A stretch of DNA of 64,000 nucleotides from Chaetomium olivaceum (lineage: Eukaryota; Ascomycota; Sordariomycetes; Sordariales; Chaetomiaceae), in assembly GCA_039881045.1 (NCBI GenBank), contig JAYWVB010000056.1, positions 62,001 through 126,000 of the forward strand, written 5' to 3'. Each line of letters begins with the position of its first letter. The first letter of the stretch is position 1. Made by a program: the position numbers and the translations under genes. The notes below the pieces were generated by a model. That model saw nothing but the letters and a program-made list of their open reading frames with translations. It searched no databases and had not been told where the DNA came from. This document shows positions 45,066-55,858 of this stretch, in pieces.

Positions 45066-45624
45066 AAGTTATCGTTTTGGTACATCACTCGTTTCAATTA
45101 CCCATCCGCCATCATCTCCCCCTTTGACAGTCTGTGAGAGGTCTAAAAGTGCCAAGGAGGACATGCTACAAGAGGCATCAATGAATTCTCACGGGAAGGG
45201 GGAAGGGGGCAAACAGATATGTGTAGGCACGACAAAGACAACGGCAATATATTCCTACATGATCCCTCAACCGGCCCGCTTTCGATTCCGCTGATGGATA
45301 AGGACTGCCCTCAGAACCCACGTCCATATTGCACCTTTCCCTCCCCCCCCACCATCCGAGTGAGTTGCCAAGCTCCGAGACAAGCCGACCGGTCGGCCGA
45401 ACCGCCTCCCCCCCTTCCTTCAACAAACTGGTCCCACCGGTCACCCGGCCCGGCGAACCCAAATCAACCCGTGTGCTATGGACGCCCCCATCCCTTCATT
45501 GCCCGCATACCAGTCCCGCCAGCCAACCAAACGCTCAAGCCAAACCAAACGAACCAGACCCAGGATACGGAAGGACGAAGAGATGGAAGTCGAAGAGAAC
45601 GGTCACACACCAGAGAGACTTCGG
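45066..45624. other. Convergent intergenic region
   Basis: The 3' flanks of two convergent genes meet in these 560 bases. The short frames here lack support. Confidence 0.6.
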
Positions 45625-47987
45625 TCAGCCCCTCCGATCACCGCTCCCGGAGCCAAAGTCCGGCTCAACTATCTTCTTGCTGTCCTTCCTCGCCTTGATG
45701 ACCAGCTCGGCCATGATCTGGATATGGTCCGCGGGGAAGTGATAATTCGGGAATCCGGGGACGCGCTTGAGATGGTCGCGGTCTGGTGGTCCGAGCAGGC
45801 TGACCACCTCGAGTGTGTTGGTCGAGTACCAGATGTAGTCAATCACTTCGGCGAAGCCGGGGACGTAGTTGGTGAAGGGCAGGTCGTCAGGGGTGTCCTT
45901 GACATGAGCGTATGCGGAGCGCATGCTGAAGGGGTGCTCGATGCCGTCGCGCGTGAAGCTGCCGTACTGGTGGTCGCCAAAGTCGCTGTGGTTGGGGGCG
46001 ACGCGGCCCTTGGAGAGGAGCTCGTACACGCTGCTGTCGTACGTAGAGTTATAGTCACCGCAGACGACCAGGGGAATGTCCGTGTTGTTGCGGTACTCTT
46101 GTGACGGCCCGGGTTCGGGCACGTCGGCGCGCTGCTCCCCTTCTTCGAGCGGCAGTTGGATCATCTTCTTGTCCTTGAGAGCGGGCCACCTCGAGTATTT
46201 CTCGGCGAGCCTTGTAATGTTCTCCATCATGATGGCTGTCTGTACGAGCTTCACATCGGGAAGCGTCGGTTCCCAGGCCAAGTGGGTATTAGCGACGATC
46301 ATCCGCGCACCGGTCTGCCTGCTCTCGAACAGGCAAATCAGGCCGATGTTGTCCTTGGGCATTACGCGGTTGAAGATGTCGTGCTGGTTCTTCATGTCCG
46401 GACGGTTGATGGCGATGTTTGCGTAGTCGAGGAGCTGCTTGTCGAGCAGGATCCACTTGCTGGCCTTGTAGAAGACGGCGCAACCGTCGACGGCTTGGGC
46501 GTCCTTCTCCGCCATGGTCTTGGCCTTGGGCCTCGGCCAGTGCACCCCCTTGTAGCCGTCCTGGGCCAGTTCCGGGCTGAAGAAGTCTCGGAAGACGTCG
46601 GTCGCGATTTCTTGCAGGCACAAGACGTCCGCATCCCGCTCGTGTAGTTCTTGTAGAATCCTCTCGCTCCGGTAAACCCAATGCAGCGCCGGGGGCGGGG
46701 TGTAACCGTAGAGAGTAGAGGTGGCGAATTTGTCGCACAGGATATTCCAGGAGAGGACCTTGACCCGTTCGAGGGCGGATGACACGTCTTCTTGGACAAC
46801 AACCGGCTTTCTATCGATAGGGGGGATAGGAACTATGGTGATAAAAAAAGGTCAGTAACGAAACGAGGCCCGGGTTTCCTACAGGGGAGGGAGGGTTTGG
46901 CTAGGCTAACCTGGTGCGTCCGTGAGGAGCTTATGAACCAGCTTCTTTGTGTCGCCCGTCATGATCTCCTGCTTAAGGGAGGGATCGAGGGGATTCCCTT
47001 CGATGCCGAGCATATCCAAGAGGTATAGGGACCCGAACTCGTAGGGTAAATTGCGGATTTGGTTGTTGAACAGGTACAGCGACTTGAGGTTGGTGCACAT
47101 GCCGATCTCGGGAGGCAGCTCCGAGATGAGATTGTTGGACGCGTCCAGGTGCCGCAGATGACGCAACCGGCCAATCTCGGCGGGGAGATAAGTCAGTCGG
47201 TTGGACGCGATGTAGAGTTCTTGCAAGAACTCGTAGGCGAACAGGGGCGGTGCCAGGACGCGCAGCCCCTGGCCGCTCATGTCGAGGTTGTACCAGTCCT
47301 GCCTCTTGTTGGTCTTTTCCAGGCTCCACGGCCTTCTCCGGTCGTCCTCGCCGTCAACCGAGGGCCCGGAATCACCGCCGCCTAGAGCGGCGCCGCCAAT
47401 ACCGCGATTCTCGGCCGCCTTAAGCCGGGCATAGAAGTGGGGTTGGTGTTGCTCAGTCATAGTGGCATGCGCCCGTTCCGCCTCCTTGTGCAACCGCAGC
47501 TGCTCCGCCCAGTGTTCGGTAAGTTGTTGTGTCTGGCCTCCCCGGGAAGACGACGTGTGGCCGTTCTGCAGGTTGTTGGAGAAGGGACTGGCATTCGGCA
47601 AGACGCCGCTCGAGAAGGCCGAGTGGCCCATGATGGAGGCGCCGCCATGGTCCTGCTGGATGCCCTGGTGGTGCTGCGCATGGGCCTGGGGGGGTGGGCC
47701 GACTGCTGCTGGAAGTTGTACAGCATGGGCATGCCCTGCTGGCGGCCTGGCGCCCCATTGATGCGGGAGTTGTGCCCTTGTTGGTGGTTCTGGCCGTACA
47801 TGCCGCGCGGATTCTGGCTCGCGGAGCCGTTGGGGGGTGTTTTGGAATGGAAGGGTGGCTGGGCGGTAGCGAGGTGGGTGAGTAGAGAGTTTAGAAAGAC
47901 GTCGTTGGCGATTCGGTCGTTAGAGGCGCCGTTGGAAGAAAGCGGGTTCGAAAAGGCGTGTGACAGAGGGCGGTGACCATCTGCCAT
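45625..47987 (-). CDS. CCR4: CCR4 poly(A) deadenylase of the CCR4-NOT complex
   Basis: A cytoplasmic 3'-5' exonuclease that shortens mRNA poly(A) tails. Exon 1 is 47987-46911 and exon 2 is 46832-45625, with a CTGAC branch site in the intron. An N-terminal Gln/Asn-rich part precedes leucine-rich repeats at about residues 235-335 (LPAEIGRLRHLRHLDASNN, LPPEIGMCTNLKSLYLFNN), which contact the NOT1 scaffold. The nuclease domain follows, with metal-site residues in VLSWNILCD, LCLQEIATD, VVCGDYNSTYD, VIDYIWY and FPADHIQIM. The C7 run at 47688-47694 lacks one base: the frame drifts after AHPP and resumes as AHAQHHQGIQQDHG. With eight C the coding length is 2286 bases (761 aa), a normal size. All catalytic motifs are intact, so I regard the break as a sequence error. 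Confidence 0.96.
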
Positions 47988-48080
47988 CTACGATCCAGGG
48001 TGTAGCGGTAGCGGGGCTAAACGCGGATCGGGGGTCCGAGAGGTGGGCGCTGGGCACGATTCGATGATGCTGTTAGTTAA

Positions 48081-48578
48081 CTAAGCGAGGAGCGCACGCT
48101 GAATGGCCGCCTGCTTCCTTGCCAAGGTCGCACCCTGGTTGAGCTGGATCTGGAGCGCGAGAATGATTGCGTCCGCTCTCACTGTTGAAAGTGTGAGGAT
48201 TTCCTCTACTGTCCTTGGGCAGTTCGGGATGATAGCCCCCGTCCTAACATTTAGTAGCGGCTGAATGACCGATGGGCTATTTCTAGTCCTGATCTCGGTG
48301 TTTCGCGCTCGGTATTCAAGGGATGAGGCTCGTTGAAGGATGAGCTGGCCCTGGTCGATGATATTTCTTTGCTGGATGCGGATTACTCTTTGACCGGCGC
48401 AAATTCTTCTTTGCTTGACGCAGATTCGGTGCAACTGCCTGGTAATGGTCCCTAAGTGGTGAGTGATCGCTGCTAAATGTTGGCCGACTTGTGCTGGGCC
48501 AATGTTTGCGATTAAGGGAATTTCGGCCTGAAGGTCGGTTAGTGCTGACGCAACGGTATTGAAGTTAGGCTGTTGCAT
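48081..48578 (-). CDS. Small helical protein of unknown function, about 165 aa
   Basis: The frame is open from 48860 to 48081. In-frame ATGs occur at 48626 and 48578; the latter (MQQPNFNTVASALTDLQAEI) looks most natural. The protein is rich in Ile, Leu, Gln and Arg with a helical, partly heptad-like pattern (HLAAITHHLGTITRQLHRIC, then QQRNIIDQGQLILQRASSLE). It has no signal peptide or membrane segment. I recognise no family. It lies between CCR4 and a broken NB-ARC/TPR gene. Codon bias is weak, as expected for a lineage-specific gene, and it may not be real. Confidence 0.45.
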   Translation of the reverse strand: MQQPNFNTVASALTDLQAEIPLIANIGPAQVGQHLAAITHHLGTITRQLHRICVKQRRICAGQRVIRIQQRNIIDQGQLILQRASSLEYRARNTEIRTRNSPSVIQPLLNVRTGAIIPNCPRTVEEILTLSTVRADAIILALQIQLNQGATLARKQAAIQRALLA

Positions 48579-48626
48579 AGTGAAAATAATAATCGTACTT
48601 TGTGCTGATGAGAAGTAGGTTGACAT

Positions 48627-50087
48627 GAGGTGAATGAGAAGGGAGGTTGAGGTTTTGTTCAGGGTTGGGAATTGAATTTTAGAGAAGTCGCAAGGCAGGA
48701 TAGGAATGAGCAGCCCTGAATCTCCCCTCCGCACAGGAGAACAAACGCTGCGGAGACGGGCAGGAGCAGCTAAACCGAACCGCCGAGAGCAGTCGTTAAT
48801 TCGTGCGCTGCTTTTTAGTCTTAGATGAGATTTGCATCGCTGGGTTTGGGTTTTTCTCACCTATGAAAAAAGAAAAAAAGAAAGAAAAAAAGAATGTGCA
48901 GCAACCTTTGATGGCAATGATTCAGAGCCGGGAAATGTATACTCGAGAGGAAAGCTAAGCTATGGTCTTGCGAAGGCGTGGGCTGCAAGCGTGGGCTGCA
49001 AGCGTGGGCTGCAAAGCGTAGGCTGTGGTGGAGAGTGCTCGGTGCAGTGCTCCTCAATGGGGTCAACCGCCTCTGTTGGTTCGGTTGTGACCCGCTTTCG
49101 TTCGAGCCCAGTTGCAGCCACGGCCAAGGCTGGAACTGGAGGTAGGCTGGGGCAGCGTCTTGGCCTGCGAGTCCTGCCCAACCTGAGCTAGTGGTTCACG
49201 TGATGCTTGATTCACCATCTTCAGCCTCGCGCCTTGGCATGCATGTGCGGTTGGTGCTCTTGGCGAGTGATCTGTGCGCCCAGGTCTCGAGAGCACCCGA
49301 CCCTGATGGGAATCTGAACGGAACGGAAAGAGAAAGGAAAAGGGTGAAGGCATCAGACGAGGTAATTTATCAAACTCAAAATGACAGATACAGAGCCACA
49401 GGAGTCACATTTCTCCCACATATGCACACGGCGTGGGATAGTTAATGACATACTTTTATTCTGGGAAATCGCCAACTCGAAGTCTGTCAGAAACCGAAAA
49501 ATAACTGCTTGAAGCACCTTCAACGAACGAGTTGTCACTTTACAGTAAAGACCGAAAAGAGTGTCCAAGATTTCATTTGTTGAAACGATCTTAGCACGGA
49601 CCCTTTTTGACGGGTGGAGGCTTACACACTGTGCTCCGCTGTTAGTTATGTACCGCTCGGGGACAGCCAAAAGAAAAAAAGGACGAACTAGAATCAGAAC
49701 GCTAAGCCTAAACCGTATCAGCTCTTTTCGGCGCTTACCTAGGTAGTATCGCCAAACTCTTGAGTCTCCGTTTCTCAAATGACTTAAGACCTTATTTATG
49801 GGTTGTTGACGACTGACAACTTCCACCTGGTAGTTGCATAATCATAGTTGTGAGTTGTTGCGGCACTAGGCAGATGCAGTGAATGATTTCTAGATCAGAC
49901 AATGCGAATGGCTTGAAGCAGTGCCCTATCCACGGGCCGGGGTGCCATATATCGATCCGATTTTGAGCAAAGTCCCAGCCATTCGCGACTCGATACGAAG
50001 CTCACTTAGAAATGGCCACGAGAAATGATCTTGCTTTATAATCGATACGGACAGCATCCCTATAGCTCCCTGGAATTTAGCTGGAAT
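48627..50087. other. Intergenic, no gene seen
   Basis: About 1.46 kb. A short GTGGGCTGCAAGC direct repeat (three units) lies at about 48975-49015. Frames here are short and unbiased. Confidence 0.55.
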
Positions 50088-50368
50088 CTACTTTGAAATC
50101 CTCGCTCTAATATAATGAGCTATACGCCCAAACATTCGGCTCATAGGAACGAGAGCTCTTTCCCTATCCGTCCCCCATGAGTTCAGAACGTGTAGAGATC
50201 TCCGGGTAGAGGGATGAGTTTGGCCTAATACCTTACACTGCAACTGGAAACATTCATGCATCATAGCTAACGCTTCAGGACGTCGCTGTCGGCTATTCCA
50301 GGTAATGGCGAGGTCGTGTATTGCCTGGGCTGTATCGGGATGCTTGTCGCCAAGAACGTCGCGCCGTA

Positions 50369-51090
50369 GTGCCAGCACTTCCACTTTGATCTTCTCCGCC
50401 TCCTCATACCTCCCCTGGGTATGGTATGTCGTGGCCAGGTCCGCCATGCTCTGGATCGTGTCGGGATGCTTCTCGCCGAGAACGTCGCGCCGTAGTGCCA
50501 GCACTTCCACTGAGATCTTCTCATCCTCCTCATACCTCCCCTGGCATGGTATGTCGTGGCCAGGTCCGCCATGCTCTGGATCGTGGGATGCTTCTCGCCG
50601 AGAACGTCGTACCGCAGTGCCAGCACTTCCACTGAGATCTTCTCCGCCTCCTCATACCTCCCCTGGGTATGGTATGTCGTAGCCAGTTCGCTATGCTCGG
50701 ATCGTGTGGGATGCTTCTCGCCGAGAACGTCGCGCGTAGTGCCAGCACTTCCACTGCGATCTTCTCCTCCTCATACCTCCCCTGGGCATGGTATGTCGTG
50801 GCCAGTCCTCCATACTCTGGATCGTGTCGGGATGCTTCTCGCCGAGAACGTCGCGCCGTAGTGCCAGCACTTCCACTTTGATCTTCTCCGCCTCCTCATA
50901 CCTCCCCTGGATGGTATGTCGTGGCCAGTCGCCATACTCTGGATCGTTGGGATGCTTCTCGCCGAGAACGTCGCGCCGTAGTGCCAGCACTTCCACTGAG
51001 ATCTTCTCCGCCTCCTCATACCTCCCCTGTATGGTATGTGTAGCCAGTTCGCATGCCGGATCGTGTCGGGGTGCTTCTCGCCGAGCCTTT
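50369..51090 (-). repeat. Tandem 126-base TPR-coding repeat with shortened units
   Basis: Repeat boundaries (gtgccagcacttccact on the + strand) fall at 50369, 50495, 50617, 50739, 50861 and 50981. Successive spacings are therefore 126, 122, 122, 122 and 120 bases, and the final unit is shorter still. An intact TPR array must keep 126. The missing bases cluster at the same few positions in each unit, which are also where the copies differ by substitution. Confidence 0.9.
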
Positions 51091-52634
51091 TTCGTCGAAA
51101 TTCGTAGACCCGCTTATCTACCGGCTCCTTCTCTCTCCACCTCCCACGATCATACATATAGTCAGATACTCGACTAAAAGACCCGACGCTTCGGCCTCCC
51201 CTTACATAGTTCCGCCCATTCTCCCGCTCGCTGTGCGTGAAGCACGTATTTTTCACACTCCCCCCAGAGTTCCCGTCGACGTTCCGGAAACAGATTTGTA
51301 ACAACCTGGAGGGCCAATTTTGAGAAGTACACTTCATCCTCTCTCCTACCTCCTCCTTAAGGCATATTGGGGCCTCCTGCACCAGCTTGTGCATCTCATA
51401 AGCCTGGCTCGTACTCTCGGTTGCGCGAAGGTGTAGGAACGAGAACTCCTGGAGACGGATAGCTGCTTGAAGGACCTCATCGTGTCATCCTCGCTTTCGC
51501 TTCCAGAGATGACGTTTTCAGTACTTTCGTCGCTTTGTCTCTCGTCGTCAGCTTCCCGCTACGAAGAGTCGCACCTTGATCATTATCTCGAGTGGAATGT
51601 TCTGGCTGTCTAGAAAGGCCAGAACGTGGAGGATATCATATGCCATCTTGTTCTCCCGCCGGATTTGTTCCATCGAGATATCCCAGGTCTCTAAAATGCT
51701 GTTCGACAGCCCCGGCCTTCGATGTCGGTCAAAATCAGATTCTTGCAGGACCTTCCATCTCTTCCTGTGCCCCGCTAGCTTCGACAGGTATTCCTCGAGC
51801 GTTATCGACATCCTCCGTATATATGCGGCAGCCTGTGACACAGCGAGCGGGAGCCAGTCGAGTTGTGCAAGCAGTTGTGCGGCATCGCCCAGCTCGCCCT
51901 CGCCAATCTTCATGTTCCCGACTGTCTCGAGAAGCGCCATGGCCTCGCTATCTATCATGCGGGCGACGTTGATCGCTCGCTTGGCACCGACAAGACTGCC
52001 GCTGATCCGCTTGTCCCGGCTCGTCCACAGCACAGTCCCCGAATGCCGCGGCACGAAGCAAACAGATTGCGTGCCATTTCGCCGCCGTACTCTCGCCGCC
52101 GACAGCTCCCTCGCGTCCGACGCCGAACACGGTCAAATTGTCCGCATTGTCCAGGACCAGTACGTACGGCCCGAGCGTCTCGATCCATCGCGTACAGCCG
52201 CCAGAAGCTCGTCGCCGTCAAGTTCGGTAGATATCTTTAATTTCTTCGCAATGATCTTATAATCGGATACGAACGTTGTCTCGTCGTCGGCGTGCACCCA
52301 GAAGACCGAGCACGCAGGTTCCTCGTCGGCGCGGCGGTAGGCGTATTCTAGTGCGATCTGCGTTTTCCTGAGATTTTCAGCGGCAGAACGCCGAAAGTAT
52401 GTAGCACTAGCGCGTACCCAGAACCACCTAGGCCCCAGAGGGCAGCGCTTTGGGAGGCACCCGACAGCGGCAGCAGCTGGTCAAGCTCCGCGAAGAGAGC
52501 GAGGCGATTGACGACATCTTCGTTACGTGGGAACGGAAACAGGCGGTATGCTGGTCGTCGGATGGATGGATCTGTACGCTATGTTAGGTTGAAGATGCCG
52601 GACACGCTGCTTCGTACTATACCTTACCTCCGTG

Positions 52635-52706
52635 GAAGTTGAAGTTCACCGTCCCGCCTGAGACGTTCTGGCCTGCGATGACGTTGCGACCCTGGACCCG
52701 CCCAAA
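52635..52706 (-). other. Possible amyloid-signalling (sigma-like) motif at the NLR N-terminus
   Basis: Residues about 19-42 of the NB-ARC protein (GRVQGRNVIAGQNVSGGTVN, then FNFHG) alternate hydrophobic and polar residues with Gly/Asn turns. Short Gly/Asn motifs of this sort precede NB-ARC domains in many fungal STAND proteins, and some, such as the sigma motif, form prion-like amyloids that trigger a partner effector. The match here is by pattern only. Confidence 0.35.
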
Positions 52707-52760
52707 CGCGGACCCGGTCGGGATTAACGGTGGTGCAATACCCACTTCGCGCTCGCCCAT

Positions 52761-55700
52761 CCTAGCGGGGCTTCCGATATGTCGATTCGTTTAATACGTA
52801 CTTCGTATCGTTTTGTCTCGTATAAAGAGTTGCAATGCTTGTTTGATGTCAGATGTCAGGTCGCTCGAAGACGGGATGAAAGCTGCGTGATCTCTGCCAG
52901 ACTTGCGCCCGCCATGGCTCAGATACAGCTGATGCCCAACACTTGACCCCGCACTTCGCAGCCTCGCGCAGTATTTTCGCACACCAGGTCGAACATGCCC
53001 GCAGGCTCGTCTACGACAGGAAGCACGGTGCGATATGATTTCAATTGATGAGTTTCAGCGTATAAAATAGACCTTCCTACAGATGTTCCTACATTTTAGG
53101 CTCAGCGTCGCGAGTTTAGTTCGGCCGTTTTATATCTTTTTCCAATTTGGGTTTTTTTTTTTTTTTTGGCTGTCCTGAGCGGTACATAGTCAATTGGCGG
53201 AGCACAGTGTGTAAATTCTCACTCGCCAAAATCGATCCGTGCTAAAATTATTTCAACATCAAAACTCCCATCCACACGCGAACCAGCTGGACCCCTTTGA
53301 GCTGCGACTTTCGGAATGTTACACTCCCCTCCCATTACTTGGTATATTGGCCACGATTGCCTATTCTCGTTATACTACTTGGATGGCACTCCCACGATAA
53401 TCATGTGCTCTCGCTCAGTCCTCCATCGACCACTCTAGACTTCGGTTGGTCGAGCTATTTCTGGGGTTGTCGCTGCCATGCATAAACTTGCATAGTGGCA
53501 AGGTACCTGTCAAGTCTCCCCCACAGCATGTGAGCATGGAACAACCACACATTCTGCCCAGAAATGGAGGGATGGCATTTATGGAAGTCATAGCATCCGA
53601 CAGCAGCAAACTCGATCACGCACGCCTTAGGGCCGTCGTTCCAGAACGATGCAAGCCACCGGCAGTCACTTGCTTGGGCTGTTCGGCAACAATTCCGACT
53701 TGGGCTCCCAACTTGGAAATAACCGTCCGCATCCGCACCTTTTTAGTTTTTACACCCTCTCGCAACCTACACACACACACACACACTAGTCACACTCTGA
53801 AGGATTATCAACCGCAGGATGGCTGCTTTGCTGCCGCCGAGCTTCGAAAGGAGTATGGTTCGCAGCGTTTTGGGCACGATGCCAGCCGGGACAGCGACCG
53901 GTCAGACACTTCGGGGGTCCAAAAGGCCAGCTTAATGCCTGCCAGAGCCTTGACCTCGCCCCTCAGCAGCATGTGCTTTGGCCAATAAAGCCAATGGGAG
54001 CCACCGGATGGCGTTCTGTCCAGCGTCCGTGGCCTTCTGGGGCCGGCGCCGAGCAGGGGAGAGCAGGCAATGGTGTTCCGAAACAGCCAATCCACGGTTC
54101 CCAATGGCGGTGCGGGGAAAGGCCGAAGTGCCCTCACCACCGTTTGCTCCACACCACAAGGTTGCGGGCGCTGCAAGGGATGGCCAAGGTGAAGCTGGAC
54201 GCCCAGAATCGGGGAAAGTCTGGGGGAGGGCAGGAGGGCTAAGAGACCATCATGGGGCCATCTCGAAAAGAATGCGCGCTCGCATGGCAAGGAATAAGAC
54301 GAATGGAAAGGCCGTGCCATCGGCGACTTTCATCGATCGAGCTTCTTTGCTGGCTTCTGTGCTGTGTTCCTAAATGTCAGAGGTTGCCCGCCTTTCGTAT
54401 CGCCGTCTCTCGCGCCCCCGATCAGTTTTCCTTGGATCTGTCCTACGTGCCTTACCAACGAGACGAGATTGTCTAGACCGGTGAGCTTGTCGTCAGACGC
54501 TGCGGTCTTTTTTCGCCTCGCTCCTTCATTTCGACTTTCGACCTTCTCCAAAAATAAAACTGCAATTGCAACCAACCGCCCGTGGGACATCGCGAGTTTT
54601 ACTTGCTTCGGACCGTCACGGCCGCTGGAGCCCCACTCAGAAAACAGAAAACGGCTGAGGGCGCCCTCGAGGACCTCCGGTTGTCGCCTCTTTTTAAAGC
54701 CTCGGCAGGGCCGCGGAGCCAGAGAGCCGACCGTGGCCGCGAAAGCGTGGAGTGTTTAAAAAGTCTGGACGTGCCAGTTCGCGCTATGCATCACGACCTC
54801 GGGCAACCTGGAAATTTGCTGTTTTGCAGCCGTCGAGGAGGTCGCTGAATTGGCTGGCCATGACGAATATTCTGGAGAATACCTTATTCATTGAACAACA
54901 CAGAAGAGTCGGAAAGCAGAAAAAGCACTTACACAGTACTTACACACGGGACAGCAACTCCTAAATCAGACAACCGGCACCACCTCCCCCACCAACGGGT
55001 TCGCTCCAGCGGGTGACCCCCAACTGCGAGATAACTACCACCCGTTGCTTTTGTCAGTTCTCAGTTCCACCCGGTTGGGACGACCTATCACCTTGGCCCT
55101 GTCACAGGGAGGGAGACCTGTCACAAAGAGACAACAGCTGCAGCCGGGGGCTGAGCGAGTGGGAACGACGGCACACGGGCGAATTGGCGAATTAGCGAAT
55201 TGGCGAGTTCCAGCGAAGTCAAGTACCCAGTCAAGCCAGTCTCGACTGATTGATCACAGGGGCAGCAGGAGAGGACGGCCAGCAATTCCGCCAAAAGCGA
55301 GCTTCACCGGTTGAAAAGCCAGCGGGCCAGGGCAGGAACCGGAGGTGACAGGGACACGAAACCGGCCCAAACGCGGAAAGCTTCTAGAAAGGGGGGCGGT
55401 GTCCAGGTCGGCATCCCCGGTACCCCGTTGATCGGCTCGGGGGGTTTCTCAGGGTTGCAGGTGCTCAGGGTTGCTCAGGGTTTCTCGGGGCTTCTCAGGA
55501 ATCCAAGCAATCCTTGCAGGGCACGGCGACTGGGAATCCTGGGGCATCCGCGCGGGTTTTATCTTTGAATGCGGAAGGTCTGACGTCGAAGGGGACAAAA
55601 CCAATTTCCGTGCCTTTTTGCCGGCAAGCGCAGGCCACCTGCACCCCCCCCAAACGAGGCGGCCGGAGGGTGCTGGAAGGAGAGGCTTGGTGCGTGGTTT

Positions 55701-55858
55701 TGGGGCGGTTGAGCGGCAGCATCCCACTGGAGCTGCAGCACCCAACGCACCGGAACACGCGCCGCGGACAGCCCGGGCGGGGCACCCATTGACCCCCGTT
55801 CCCGGCCGCAGCAACCCCTGGCGGGTGGCATTGAGAGGAAAAAAACCGCTTGGTCAAA
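52761..55858. other. 3.1-kb intergenic stretch
   Basis: I see no supportable gene on either strand. The stretch includes a 16-base T run (53152-53167), a short CA microsatellite (53770-53786) and, after about 54.9 kb, GC-rich promoter or leader sequence for the methyltransferase gene with repeated ctcagggttg-type segments (55455-55495). Confidence 0.55.

Larger units (their letters stand above)
50088..52760 (-). pseudogene. NB-ARC/TPR (fungal NLR-like, STAND) gene, multiply frame-broken
   Basis: Relatives are signal-sensing STAND NTPases implicated in fungal allorecognition and programmed cell death. Exon 1 (52760-52628) encodes a 44-residue Gly/Asn-rich lead. Introns at 52627-52572 and 52417-52368 follow; the second splits the P-loop, which joins as WGLGGSGKTQIALEYAYRR. 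Then come VFWVHADDETTFVSDYKII, the Walker B-like YVLVLDNADN, RHSGTVLWTSRDKR, and helical parts (LLAQLDWLPLAVSQAAAY). The C-terminal part has about seven 42-residue TPR units of the type EVLALRRDVLGEKHPDT. The frame breaks near 52186, again before 52070, near 51540-51400 and in nearly every TPR unit. The last two units are clean and run to a stop at 50088. It could be a real pseudogene, or an assembly in which bases differing among repeats were lost. Confidence 0.8.

Noticed and set aside
50369..51090. Regular repeat array that could suggest CRISPR or a satellite
   Set aside because: Units of about 126 bases encode 42-residue TPR motifs, and the host is a fungus.
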